Assembly: GCF_004011825.1 (NCBI RefSeq)
Contig: NZ_RKLO01000002.1
Location: 1-64,000, forward strand
Direction of reading: 5' to 3'
Length of the DNA: 64,000 nucleotides
DNA from: Rhodococcus xishaensis
GTDB lineage: Bacteria; Actinomycetota; Actinomycetes; Mycobacteriales; Mycobacteriaceae
Positions 9,062 to 18,200 of the stretch are shown one piece after another. Both the position numbers and the translations under genes were made by a program. The notes beneath the pieces were generated by a model. That model was not told the origin of the DNA, searched no databases, and was given only the letters and a program-made list of their open reading frames with translations. Numbering within the stretch: position 1 is the stretch's first letter; each line of letters begins with the position of its first letter.

Positions 9062-10501
9062 TCATTGGTAGCGGCCGTCGCACGCCTGCTGCCCGCCGAG
9101 GACGCCGGTACGGAATGCATCGACCCGCGAGAATCCGCTCGGCACGGTGTTGCCGTCGACGTCACTCGCGGCCAATCCGTCGGACAGTAGCCCGGAGATG
9201 GCCTCGTCGAGGTCGCCAGGGGAGAGCCACACCGGGCCCGCAAAGTCGTTCGCTTGCGGGTTCTCCGGACTCAGCGCTGCGGTGACAGCGCCGGACAGAC
9301 ACGCCGCCCGGAGCCCGGCCTTGGGACCGGACAGCGACATCCCGGAGGCCCTTTGCACCGCGAGGGTATAGCGGGACGCAAGGAGCACGTAGGCGCTGTA
9401 GTCGCCGGTCACGTCGGCGCTGAAGATTTTCCCTTGGTCGTCTCCGGTGTTCGTCTGTCCGCGTTCTGCGAGGGCACGAAGATCGACGCCGATTGTGTTG
9501 GTGGCGGGGCAGAACGAGACCGGATCCGTCGGTTCGGCGTCAGGACACCCGGCATCGACACCGCTGAGGTCGAGCCCCGGGGGGTCGCCGAGAGCGAAGA
9601 CGGCTTCGAAAGACTCGAAGATCGTCCTCACCGACTCCGCGGTCACCGGCAGTTCGCCGTCGTCGCCGGGAGCGTGGAAGCGTTGAGGGAGGTCGGCGCG
9701 CCGGGACTGGATCTCGTCATCATCGATCCGGGCGCACGCGGCGGGTCCGTCGGTGAAGCCGATCTGCACCGCGGTGACCCGTTCGAAAGCCGAACCGTGG
9801 CTGGACCGGGGGTCACTAGGGTCGGTGTCGCGCACCGACACCGTTGCTGCCAGAACGGAATTCAGGCCGTCCGATGTGTTGAGCGTGAAGTGCGCGGCGT
9901 CATTCTCGGCGACGTGGCGGAGGAACGCTCCCGCGAAGCAGTCGGCCTGCTGCTCGAAGACGATCCTCGGATCGTCCTTCCCGACGAGACCGGCCTTCTG
10001 CCCGATCGCATGCCCGTACTCGTGCGAGAGCACCATGACAACGGCCATCGGGCCGAAGGCTTCGACCAGGCTCGGCAGCAGGTACGTACGATCCCAGCCG
10101 ATCCTGTCCTCGGCGGTGCAGTACGCGGCGTTGACGTCGGTCTCCATGCCGCAGAACAGACGCCCGTCGTCGTCCGGATCCCAGGATACGAGTGCGGCCA
10201 CCGGGCGGAAGCTGCCCCCGAAGACCGCCGAGTATTCACGAGCCCAGTAGGTTTCGATGTCGGTGATGGCATTGGCTGCGAGGACGTCGATGTAGCCTCC
10301 GTCGCTGCCCTCGATGGCCCGCGTCGAATCCGGCACCCCTGCACGGGGACCGGTCGGGCCGCCCTGTGCGGGCATCCCGGCGACGGCGAACGGGTCTTCG
10401 TAGATCGACACCGCGCGACCGTCGGTCGTCACTGCGCAGCCCGTGACGGTGAGAACGGCCAGGACCGCCAGCATTGCGAGCCAGCGGGTTCGCCCCGTCA
10501 C
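9062..10501 (-). CDS. neutral zinc metallopeptidase, lipoprotein
   Basis: A 479-residue secreted lipoprotein. The signal sequence ends in a lipobox, LTVTGC (residues 17-22), so Cys22 is probably lipidated. The zinc-peptidase motif HEYGH is at residues 160-164, followed downstream by EQQADCFAGAF, which supplies the third ligand as in the YpfJ/neutral zinc metallopeptidase family. The natural substrate is unknown. It is downstream of glgB and probably in the same transcript. The GTG start lies in the last of three copies of a 17-bp repeat, each carrying GTGACGGGG; the only strong ribosome-binding site precedes the first copy (see the repeat entry). Confidence 0.85.
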   Translation of the reverse strand: MTGRTRWLAMLAVLAVLTVTGCAVTTDGRAVSIYEDPFAVAGMPAQGGPTGPRAGVPDSTRAIEGSDGGYIDVLAANAITDIETYWAREYSAVFGGSFRPVAALVSWDPDDDGRLFCGMETDVNAAYCTAEDRIGWDRTYLLPSLVEAFGPMAVVMVLSHEYGHAIGQKAGLVGKDDPRIVFEQQADCFAGAFLRHVAENDAAHFTLNTSDGLNSVLAATVSVRDTDPSDPRSSHGSAFERVTAVQIGFTDGPAACARIDDDEIQSRRADLPQRFHAPGDDGELPVTAESVRTIFESFEAVFALGDPPGLDLSGVDAGCPDAEPTDPVSFCPATNTIGVDLRALAERGQTNTGDDQGKIFSADVTGDYSAYVLLASRYTLAVQRASGMSLSGPKAGLRAACLSGAVTAALSPENPQANDFAGPVWLSPGDLDEAISGLLSDGLAASDVDGNTVPSGFSRVDAFRTGVLGGQQACDGRYQ

Positions 10502-10537
10502 CGATCCAGCCCCGTCACCGATCCAGCCCCGTCACCG
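10492..10537 (-). repeat. 17-bp tandem repeat triplicating a start codon
   Basis: Two and two-thirds copies of a 17-bp unit (10492-10508, 10509-10525, partial 10526-10537). On the minus strand each copy reads GTGACGGGG. The two upstream GTGs (10535 and 10518) each open a six-codon frame (M-T-G-L-D-R) ending in TGA that overlaps the next GTG by the GTGA arrangement. The AGGAGG ribosome-binding site at the glgB stop is 8 bases before the first GTG, leaving the true start (10501) 34 bases further on. Confidence 0.8.
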
Positions 10538-10548
10538 CACCATCCTCC

Positions 10549-12744
10549 TCAGCCTTCCCACCTCATCCAGATCGCTGCGCTGGCCGGAAGCGTGACCTCG
10601 GCCGAGGCCGGGCGACCGTGCCAAGGGTGCTCGGTCGCCGTCACCGCACCGAAGTTCCCGATCCCAGACCCCTGGAAATCGCGCGCATCGGTATTGAGGA
10701 TCTCAGACCACGTGCCGGGTTCTGGCAGGCCCACCCGGTAGCTCGAATGTGCTGCCCCGGAGAAGTTGAACAGGCACGCGAGGAGTGAGCCGTCGCTGCC
10801 GTATCGGAGGAAGCTGAGGACGTTGTTCTCGGTGTCGTTCGCATCGATCCACGAGTAGCCGCCGGGGGAGGTGTCGAGCGTCCACAGCGTGGAGCTGGCT
10901 TTGTAGGTGGTGTTGAGGGCACGGACGAGTTGCCTGATGCCGCGGTGCAACTCGCCGGTCGCGGGGTCTTCGAGTTCCTCCCAGTCCAGGCCGTGTTCCT
11001 CGGACCATTCGGTGCTTTGCCCGAACTCCTGACCCATGAACAACAGTTGCTTGCCCGGATGCGCCCACATGTAGGCGAGCAGCACGCGTACGCCCGCCGC
11101 CTTCGCGTGGTCGTCGCCGGGCATGCGAGACCACAGGGTGCCCTTGCCGTGGACGACCTCGTCATGGCTGATCGGCAACAGGTAGTTCTCGCTCCACGCG
11201 TACATCAACGAGAAGGTGACTTCGTTGTGGTGGAAGCTGCGGTGAATCGGGTCGCGCCGCAAGTAGCCGAGCGTGTCGTGCATCCAGCCCATATTCCACT
11301 TCATCGTGAAGCCGAGACCGCCCACGCTCGTGCCCCGAGTCACCCCCGGCCAGGCCGTCGACTCCTCGGCGATCGTGACGACACCGCGGTGCAGTTTGTG
11401 CACTGTCGCGTTCATCTCCTGCAGGAATGCGACGGCTTCGAGGTTCTCCCGTCCGCCGTGGACGTTCGGTGTCCATTGGCCGGACGGCCGCGAGTAGTCG
11501 AGGTAGAGCATCGATGCGACTGCGTCGACCCGCAGTCCGTCCACGTGGAACTCGTCGAACCAGAACAGCGCGTTCGCCACCAGGAAGTTACGTACCTCCC
11601 GGCGGCCGAAGTCGAACACGTAAGTGCCCCAATCGAGTTGCTCGCCGCGGTGTGGGTGTGCGTGCTCGTACAGGGGGGTGCCGTCGAATCTGGCCAACGC
11701 CCACTCATCCTTGGGGAAGTGCGCAGGTACCCAGTCGACGATGACGCCGATGCCGGAGCGGTGGAGGCGGTCCACGAAGGAGCGGAAGTCGTCGGGGGTG
11801 CCGAATCGAGCTGTGGGGGCGTAGTAGGAGGTCACCTGGTAGCCCCACGACCCTCCGTACGGGTGCTCGGCGACCGGCAGCAGTTCGACATGGGTGAAGC
11901 CGGCTTCGATGACGTACCGGCTCAATTCCTCGGCCAGTTCGATGTAGCCAAGGCCGGGACGCCACGAGCCGAGATGAACCTCGTACACACTCATCGGCTC
12001 GCGGCACGGTTCGAGACCGCCGCGAGCCGACATCCATTCGTCGTCGGTCCACTGGTGGGTCGACTCGGTGACGATCGACGCAGTCGCGGGCGGCATCTCG
12101 GTCGCGAACGCCATCGGATCGGCCTTGTCGCGCGCGCTGCCGTCGCTGCCGTGGATGCGGAACTTGTACATCTCGCCCGCTCCGACGTCCGGGACGAACA
12201 CCTCCCACACGCCGGTGCTCCCAAGCACCCGCAGGGGGAAGGTGCGTCCACCCCACAGATCGAACTCGCCCAGCACGGTCACACCGCGTGCGCTGGGGGC
12301 CCACACCGCGAACGAGGTGCCCCGCACGATGCCGTCCGGAGTCTCGTACGTCCGCGGATGGGCCCCGAGGACCTCCCAAAGTCGTTCGTGCCGGCCCTCG
12401 CCGAACAGATGTAGGTCCAATTCGCCCAGGGTGGGAAGGAAGCGGTAACCGTCCGCGGTGACGACGACGTGGGCGCCGGGGTAGTGCACAACGAGGCGAT
12501 AGTCCATCAGGTCGTGCAGCGGGATCAGTGCGCTGAAGACGTCATGCGCAACCCGGTGTAGCGGGTAGTCCCGGTCACCGATCCGAACCGACACCGACTC
12601 CGCACCCGGACGCAAGGCTCGGATCACCGTACCGTCTTGCTGGGCGTGCGCACCGAGCACCGAATGCGGGTCGTGATGGGTGCCCTGTGCGAGCAGTGTC
12701 AGGTCGTGTGGGTCGGGTGGGCACACAGCGGCTGGGTGTGTCAC
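10549..12744 (-). CDS. glgB: 1,4-alpha-glucan branching enzyme
   Basis: A 731-residue GH13 enzyme that makes alpha-1,6 branches in glycogen and alpha-glucan. An N-terminal starch-binding-like region is followed by the carbohydrate-binding domain ([23 protein letters not shown]). The catalytic barrel has [24 protein letters not shown] (nucleophile Asp), [10 protein letters not shown] (acid Glu) and [13 protein letters not shown]. The C-terminus WMRWEG is near the family end. The start is the GTG at 12744, which overlaps the glgE stop by 4 bases (GTGA); the open frame continues upstream but only as a shadow of glgE. GlgE and GlgB cooperate to build branched alpha-glucan from maltose-1-phosphate. 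Confidence 0.95.
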   Translation of the reverse strand: MTHPAAVCPPDPHDLTLLAQGTHHDPHSVLGAHAQQDGTVIRALRPGAESVSVRIGDRDYPLHRVAHDVFSALIPLHDLMDYRLVVHYPGAHVVVTADGYRFLPTLGELDLHLFGEGRHERLWEVLGAHPRTYETPDGIVRGTSFAVWAPSARGVTVLGEFDLWGGRTFPLRVLGSTGVWEVFVPDVGAGEMYKFRIHGSDGSARDKADPMAFATEMPPATASIVTESTHQWTDDEWMSARGGLEPCREPMSVYEVHLGSWRPGLGYIELAEELSRYVIEAGFTHVELLPVAEHPYGGSWGYQVTSYYAPTARFGTPDDFRSFVDRLHRSGIGVIVDWVPAHFPKDEWALARFDGTPLYEHAHPHRGEQLDWGTYVFDFGRREVRNFLVANALFWFDEFHVDGLRVDAVASMLYLDYSRPSGQWTPNVHGGRENLEAVAFLQEMNATVHKLHRGVVTIAEESTAWPGVTRGTSVGGLGFTMKWNMGWMHDTLGYLRRDPIHRSFHHNEVTFSLMYAWSENYLLPISHDEVVHGKGTLWSRMPGDDHAKAAGVRVLLAYMWAHPGKQLLFMGQEFGQSTEWSEEHGLDWEELEDPATGELHRGIRQLVRALNTTYKASSTLWTLDTSPGGYSWIDANDTENNVLSFLRYGSDGSLLACLFNFSGAAHSSYRVGLPEPGTWSEILNTDARDFQGSGIGNFGAVTATEHPWHGRPASAEVTLPASAAIWMRWEG

Positions 12745-14741
12745 GGGCTGTGCTCCCGGTCGGCGAGGTGTCGGCGCGCGTCGAGAGGAACGGGCGGAAG
12801 CGCGAGAATGTGGGCGCTCGCCCGCCACGGTTCGAGCCGAACGAAGTTGTGCTGGCCCCACTCGTACTGTTCGCCGCTGACGCGATCGTGGACCGACAAG
12901 TGGTCGTGCCAGTCCCGTCCGATCGCGGGCATGTCGATGGAGATGAAGCCCTGCTGCGCCCCGAACGGATCGAGGTTGACGATCGTCAGAACCGCGTCGC
13001 CGGTGACCGGATCGAATTTCGAGTACCCGATGAGCGCGTCGTTGTCGATGTGGTGGAAGTGCAGGTTCCGCAGTTGCTGCAGTGCGGGGTGGGCGCGGCG
13101 GATCCGGTTGAGCGTCGCGAGCCACGGTTCGAGCGACTCGCCGCGGGAACGGGCTCCGGCGTAGTCGCGCGGGCGTAGCTGGTACTTCTCCGAGTCCAGG
13201 TACTCCTCGCTACCCGACCGGACGGCGACGTGCTCGAACAGTTCGTAGCCCGAGTACACACCCCAGGTGGGCGACAGCGTGGCTGCGAGCGCCGCCCGTA
13301 GCGCGAACATCCCGGGTCCGCCGTGTTGAAGGCTCTCGTGCAGGATGTCCGGCGTGTTCACGAACAGGTTCGGGCGGGCCTCGTCGGCCTTGGCCGCGAT
13401 CTCGGTGCCGAACTCGGTCAACTCCCACTTGTGCACCCGCCACGTGAAGTACGTATATGACTGCGTGAAGCCGCGTTTCGCGAGCCCGTAGAGCCGCGCG
13501 GGGCGGGTGAAGGCCTCGGAGAGGAACAGCACGTCCGGATCGGTCTTCTTGACCTCAGCGATCAGCCATTCCCAGAGGTCGGGCGGTTTGGTGTGGGGGT
13601 TGTCGACTCGGAATATCTTGACGCCCGAGAGAATCCAGTGCCGGACGACGCGTAGCACCTCGTCGCGGATTCCGGCGGGGTCGAGATCGAAATTGATCGG
13701 ATAGATGTCCTGGTACTTCTTGGGCGGATTCTCCGCGTACGCGATCGTGTGATCCGGCAGTCGTGTGAACCACTCGGGATGCTCGCGTGGCCACGGGTGA
13801 TCAGGCGCGCACTGCAGTGCGAGGTCGAGAGCGACTTCGAGTCCAAGACGCGCGGCGTCGGCGACGAACGCCTCGAAGTCGGCCCGCGTGCCGAGTTGGG
13901 GGTGCACCGCGTCGTGACCGCCACCGACGGACCCGATCGCCCACGGAGACCCGACGTCATCGGGGCCGGCTGTCAGAGAGTTGTTGGGGCCCTTGCGGTT
14001 GACCTCACCGATCGGGTGGATCGGCGGCAGGTACACGACGTCGAAGCCCATCGCGGCGATGCGGGGCAGGTCCTCGGTGGCCGTTTCGAACGTGCCATGC
14101 CTCGGGACGCCGTGCTCGTCCCACCCACCAGTGGATCGCGGGAAGAACTCGTACCAGGAACCGAACAGTGCCCGCCGGCGATCGACGACGACGTCGTAGG
14201 TACGCGACGCGGTCACCAGCTCCCGCAGCGGCCGGGTCCGCAGGATCTCCGCGACCTCGGCCGAGAAGGCGGGCGCGACACGCACCGGCAGCTGCCGATC
14301 CGATCGCAAGGCGGCCGAGACCAACTGAAGCCGGTCACTGTCGGGTCCCTCGGCGACCGCTGCGGCACGGTCGAACAGGCGCGCGCCCACTTCGAGATCG
14401 TTGGCGAGTTCCGCGGGACCTTGCCCGACAGCGAGTTTTGCCTCGATGGCGCTGCGCCACGTCTGGATCGGATCACCCCACGCCTCGATCGCGTACGTCC
14501 AGGTACCGGCACTCGTGGGGGTGAAGGTCGCGTGGAAGACGTCGTGCAGTGGGCCGGGGTACATGGGGATCCGCAGCAATCCGTCGGGACCTTCGACGAC
14601 GAGTGTCGCCGCGACGGCCTCATGGCCCTCGCGCCACACGCTCGCGGACACGGGGAACACCTCGCCGACTACCGCCTTGGCGGGGAAGCGGCCCCCGTCG
14701 ATCGAGGGCAGCACGTCGTCGATGGCGAGGCGACCTGGCAC
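12741..14741 (-). CDS. glgE: alpha-1,4-glucan:maltose-1-phosphate maltosyltransferase
   Basis: A 666-residue GH13_3 enzyme that extends alpha-1,4-glucan using maltose-1-phosphate made from trehalose. Sequence agreement with mycobacterial GlgE is strong: YPAKAVVGE-like [50 protein letters not shown], and [11 protein letters not shown] with nucleophile Asp380. The GTG at 14741 is chosen because GAAGGGA lies 6 bases upstream; GTG 14747 abuts it. The stop overlaps the glgB start. Downstream follows the metallopeptidase gene; upstream is a divergent membrane-protein gene preceded by 15-bp repeats. Confidence 0.96.
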   Translation of the reverse strand: MPGRLAIDDVLPSIDGGRFPAKAVVGEVFPVSASVWREGHEAVAATLVVEGPDGLLRIPMYPGPLHDVFHATFTPTSAGTWTYAIEAWGDPIQTWRSAIEAKLAVGQGPAELANDLEVGARLFDRAAAVAEGPDSDRLQLVSAALRSDRQLPVRVAPAFSAEVAEILRTRPLRELVTASRTYDVVVDRRRALFGSWYEFFPRSTGGWDEHGVPRHGTFETATEDLPRIAAMGFDVVYLPPIHPIGEVNRKGPNNSLTAGPDDVGSPWAIGSVGGGHDAVHPQLGTRADFEAFVADAARLGLEVALDLALQCAPDHPWPREHPEWFTRLPDHTIAYAENPPKKYQDIYPINFDLDPAGIRDEVLRVVRHWILSGVKIFRVDNPHTKPPDLWEWLIAEVKKTDPDVLFLSEAFTRPARLYGLAKRGFTQSYTYFTWRVHKWELTEFGTEIAAKADEARPNLFVNTPDILHESLQHGGPGMFALRAALAATLSPTWGVYSGYELFEHVAVRSGSEEYLDSEKYQLRPRDYAGARSRGESLEPWLATLNRIRRAHPALQQLRNLHFHHIDNDALIGYSKFDPVTGDAVLTIVNLDPFGAQQGFISIDMPAIGRDWHDHLSVHDRVSGEQYEWGQHNFVRLEPWRASAHILALPPVPLDARRHLADREHSP

Positions 14742-14846
14742 GCGCACTCCCTTCGGGCTCCCACCGTCCGGGGACAGGGGGCGACGGTGATGGATCAACG
14801 GTAGTTCAGCGACCCGTGCGGCGCCTGTACTCCATGGGTACGGCGA

Positions 14847-14906
14847 GTGGACCACCGATATGTGGACCACCGATATGTGGACCACCGATATGTGGACCAC
14901 CGATAT
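14847..14906 (+). repeat. four tandem 15-bp repeats beside glgE
   Basis: Four exact copies of GTGGACCACCGATAT at 14847, 14862, 14877 and 14892. They lie in the glgE/membrane-protein divergent region and directly precede the proposed start of the latter. Because the unit is five codons long and begins with GTG, the array is an open frame (V-D-H-R-Y repeated) in phase with the downstream gene. It could be an N-terminal extension, an operator array or simple slippage. Confidence 0.95.
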
Positions 14907-14915
14907 GGTGACCGC

Positions 14916-15512
14916 GTGGGGGAGCAACAGGTCGAGCCCGAGGACACCGCCTCGGACAACAAACCGCCAGGGCGGATTCTCACCGCAATCACCGGCGTCG
15001 CCGTGATCGTCCTGGTTTGCCTTCACTACGACTGGTGGCCCTCGCGATTCGGGGACATGGCGTGGGCGGATCCGCTCCTCTTCGGCGGGGCGGCTCTTCT
15101 GGTCCTCGTGGTGGCCGGCACCGTGTGGGCGATCCGCACGCTGCACTACGTCGGCCAGGACCGGCGATGGACATGGTGGATCATGGCCGCGCCGGCTGTC
15201 GTAGCTGTTGCGGTGGCCTCAGCGCTCTTGCTTCCACCGCAAAGCTTCGACGACATGCGGCCGGAGTTCGAACGCGTCGCGCTGGAGGTCCTTGCCTCAC
15301 CCGAACGGTCTCGCTCGAACGTCGAGATCGGCCGCTTCGACTTCCGCTCCGTGAGACAGCGCTCGGACGAAGCGGTCTATTTCGTCCGTGAGGACGGCCT
15401 CGGGATGGCGATGTCGGGGTGGGCGTACTCACCCGACGGCCCACCGGCGGGCTTCTCCGCGACGCACCTCGGTGGGCCTTGGTACGAGTTCCGCGTCGTC
15501 TGGCGGGATTGA
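14916..15512 (+). CDS. unknown membrane-anchored protein
   Basis: A 198-residue protein of unknown function. It has a short acidic cytoplasmic N-terminus and three hydrophobic helices (about residues 20-38, 50-70 and 85-103). A soluble C-terminal part of about 95 residues follows, beginning [15 protein letters not shown] and ending in a Trp/Tyr-containing segment ([13 protein letters not shown]). The start is uncertain: GTG 14916 gives [10 protein letters not shown], but each upstream 15-bp repeat also offers an in-phase GTG, up to 14847. No ribosome-binding site is visible for any of them. It lies between glgE (divergent) and glgP (same strand, 67 bases on). Confidence 0.7.
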   Translation: MGEQQVEPEDTASDNKPPGRILTAITGVAVIVLVCLHYDWWPSRFGDMAWADPLLFGGAALLVLVVAGTVWAIRTLHYVGQDRRWTWWIMAAPAVVAVAVASALLLPPQSFDDMRPEFERVALEVLASPERSRSNVEIGRFDFRSVRQRSDEAVYFVREDGLGMAMSGWAYSPDGPPAGFSATHLGGPWYEFRVVWRD

Positions 15513-15579
15513 GGACCGGCCGCCGCAGGCGCTGCCGCTCGGCGAGTGATCGGGCCAGAATGTCGGTAGTGTTCGCCAC

Positions 15580-18180
15580 GTGAAAGCCCTGCGTCGGTTC
15601 ACCGTCCGAGCTCACCTGCCCGAGCGCCTCGCCGCGCTGGGGCCGCTGTCGACAAATCTGCGTTGGTCCTGGCATTCGCCGACGCACGACCTGTTCGCGG
15701 CGATCGACCCCGAGCTGTGGACAAAGGTACGCTGCGACCCGGTCCGGATGCTCGGCGAGGTCGACCCGGCCCGCCTCGACGACCTCGCGGTCGATCCGGT
15801 GTTCCTGGCCGATCTCGACCGCGCCGCCGCGGACCTCGACGACTACCTGGCCCGTCCGCGCTGGTACCAGAATCAACTCGACCGGGGTGCCCCACTGGCT
15901 ACTGGTATCGCGTACTTCTCGATGGAGTTCGGCGTCACCGAGGTGCTTCCGAACTACTCTGGCGGTCTCGGCATCCTCGCCGGCGACCACCTCAAGGCCG
16001 CCTCCGACCTGGGGCTGCCGCTGATCGGTGTCGGGCTCCTGTACCGGTCGGGTTACTTCCGGCAGTCACTGACCGCGGACGGCTGGCAGGCCGAGCACTA
16101 CCCGGCGCACGACCCACAGGGGCTGCCGCTGCGGCTGCTCACCGAGAGCACCAGTGACGGCGGGCCCGGTGCCCCCGTCTTGATCCACGTAGCGATGCCG
16201 GGCGGCAGGATCCTGCGCGCCCGGGTGTGGATTGCGCAGGTGGGACGGGTGCCGCTGCTGTTGCTCGACTCCGACATTGCCGAGAACGACCCCGACCTTC
16301 GCGCGGTGACCGACCGGCTCTACGGCGGCGACCAGGACCACCGGATCAAGCAGGAGATCCTCGCCGGTATCGGCGGCGTCCGAGCGGTACGCGCCTACAC
16401 CCGCGCGCACGGGCTGGCGGACCCGGAGGTGTTCCACACGAACGAGGGCCATGCCGGGTTCCTCGGCCTCGAACGCCTCCGCGAACTGATCACCGGAACC
16501 GGCCTGGACTTCGATACGGCCCTCGCCGCAGTACGCGCGGGTACGGTCTTCACCACCCATACCCCGGTGCCGGCGGGCATCGACCGATTCCCGGACGATC
16601 TGATCCGCCGCTACTTCGGCGGCAACGAGGGCGAGCACGAGTCGACACTGCTGCCCGGTCTCGCCGTCGACCGAATCCTCGCCCTGGGTGCCGAGAACGA
16701 ACCCGGCGTCTTCAACATGGCGCACATGGGCCTGCGACTGAGTCAGCGCTCCAACGGCGTCTCCAAGCTGCACGGCGAGGTCAGCCGCGCGATGTTCCAA
16801 TCGCTCTGGCCAGGGTTCGATGCAGCAGATGTACCTATCGGCTCGGTCACCAACGGTGTCCACGCCCCGACGTGGGCGGCCCGCGAATGGATGGACCTCG
16901 CGCGGCGACTGGTTGGCCCCGAACTGCTCGAGGAGGCTCGAGGCTGGGAACGGTTGCGTGAGGTCGATCCGGCCGAACTCTGGGCCACCCGGAACACGCT
17001 GCGCGGCCGACTGGTCGCCGAGGTGCGCCGACGGATCCGAGCGTCGTGGCTCGAGCGCGGCGCCACCGACGCCGAACTCGGATGGACCGCTGAGGTCTTC
17101 GACCCATCCGTGCTGACCGTCGGCTTCGCGCGCCGAGTCCCGACCTACAAGCGGCTGACCCTCATGCTGCGCGACCCCGAGCGGTTGAAGGCGCTGCTGC
17201 TCGACGAGACGCGTCCGGTGCAGCTGGTGGTCGCCGGCAAGAGCCATCCCGCCGACGACGGGGGCAAGGCATTGATCCAGCAGGTGGTCCGGTTCGCCGA
17301 CCAGCACGATGTCCGGCACCGGATAGTCTTTCTGCCGGACTACGACATGTCGATGGCTCAGTACCTGTACTGGGGATGCGACGTGTGGCTCAACAACCCG
17401 CTGCGACCGCTCGAGGCGTGCGGGACATCCGGCATGAAGTCGGCGCTCAACGGCGGCCTCAACCTGTCCATCCGAGACGGCTGGTGGGACGAGATGTTCG
17501 ACGGTGACAACGGTTGGGCTATCCCGACCGCGAACGGTATCGCCGACGAGACCCGCCGCGACGACCTCGAGGCGACCGCCCTGTACGAACTACTCGAGCG
17601 GTCGGTGCTACCTCGGTTCTACGACCGCGACGACACCGGCTTGCCGACGCGCTGGGTCGAAATGGTGCGACATACCCTGGAGAGCCTCGGCCCCAAGGTG
17701 CTCGCGTCGCGCATGGTGCGCGACTACGCCGTCGGGTACTACGCACCCGCTGCTGCGGCCGCCCGAAGTCTGCTGCCAGACAACTTCTCGGGCGCCCGGG
17801 AAGTCGCCGAGTACCGGCGTCGTGTGGAGGCGGCATGGCCGGCCGTGCAGGTGATGGAGGTCGACAGCGCCGGGCTCCCCGACACCCCCGAGATCGGCGC
17901 CGCCCTGTCGCTGCGGGCATTCGTCCAGCTCGGCGGGCTCGCGCCGAAGGACGTCGTTGTGCAGGCGGTGCTGGGCCGGGTCGGTCCCAGCGAAGATCTC
18001 ACCGACGTGACGACCGTGCCGATGGTGCACGCGGGCAGCGACGGGTTGGGAGAGATGTTCACCGCCACAACACCGCTGCCGGTGTCCGGATCGGTCGGCT
18101 ACACCGTTCGGGTCCTGCCGCACCACGGGCTGCTCGCCAACGACGCCGAGTTCGGCCTCGTCGCGGCACCGTACGTGTAG
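15580..18180 (+). CDS. glgP: alpha-glucan (glycogen) phosphorylase
   Basis: An 866-residue GT35 phosphorylase of the long actinobacterial type. It releases glucose-1-phosphate from alpha-glucan. PLP would bind Lys620 in CGTSGMKSALNGG. Other family segments are EFGVTEVLPNYSGGLGILAGDHLK near residue 110, FHTNEGHAGFLGLERL and FTTHTPVPAGIDRF. The GTG start and length match M. tuberculosis GlgP. It shares its locus with the glgE-glgB operon on the other strand, so synthesis and breakdown genes are adjacent. Confidence 0.95.
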   Translation: MKALRRFTVRAHLPERLAALGPLSTNLRWSWHSPTHDLFAAIDPELWTKVRCDPVRMLGEVDPARLDDLAVDPVFLADLDRAAADLDDYLARPRWYQNQLDRGAPLATGIAYFSMEFGVTEVLPNYSGGLGILAGDHLKAASDLGLPLIGVGLLYRSGYFRQSLTADGWQAEHYPAHDPQGLPLRLLTESTSDGGPGAPVLIHVAMPGGRILRARVWIAQVGRVPLLLLDSDIAENDPDLRAVTDRLYGGDQDHRIKQEILAGIGGVRAVRAYTRAHGLADPEVFHTNEGHAGFLGLERLRELITGTGLDFDTALAAVRAGTVFTTHTPVPAGIDRFPDDLIRRYFGGNEGEHESTLLPGLAVDRILALGAENEPGVFNMAHMGLRLSQRSNGVSKLHGEVSRAMFQSLWPGFDAADVPIGSVTNGVHAPTWAAREWMDLARRLVGPELLEEARGWERLREVDPAELWATRNTLRGRLVAEVRRRIRASWLERGATDAELGWTAEVFDPSVLTVGFARRVPTYKRLTLMLRDPERLKALLLDETRPVQLVVAGKSHPADDGGKALIQQVVRFADQHDVRHRIVFLPDYDMSMAQYLYWGCDVWLNNPLRPLEACGTSGMKSALNGGLNLSIRDGWWDEMFDGDNGWAIPTANGIADETRRDDLEATALYELLERSVLPRFYDRDDTGLPTRWVEMVRHTLESLGPKVLASRMVRDYAVGYYAPAAAAARSLLPDNFSGAREVAEYRRRVEAAWPAVQVMEVDSAGLPDTPEIGAALSLRAFVQLGGLAPKDVVVQAVLGRVGPSEDLTDVTTVPMVHAGSDGLGEMFTATTPLPVSGSVGYTVRVLPHHGLLANDAEFGLVAAPYV

Positions 18181-18200
18181 GACGGGATGTCGCGGTACGT

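Noticed and set aside
9254-10741. A 495-codon plus-strand frame over the metallopeptidase and glgB end
   Set aside because: It is antisense to a lipoprotein with clear signal and HExxH motifs and has no start signal of its own.
10549-13125. A longer GlgB starting at 13125
   Set aside because: The extra 127 codons are an Arg/Pro/Ala-rich shadow of glgE; the GTG at 12744 overlaps the glgE stop in the normal GTGA way and gives the family length.
12741-15146. A longer GlgE starting upstream of the 15-bp repeats
   Set aside because: The extension passes through the repeats and the divergent gene; GAAGGGA 6 bases before GTG 14741 and the mycobacterial alignment set the start.
16066-17319. A 417-codon minus-strand frame within glgP
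   Set aside because: Shadow of the glgP coding strand; composition is biased and no domain is visible.
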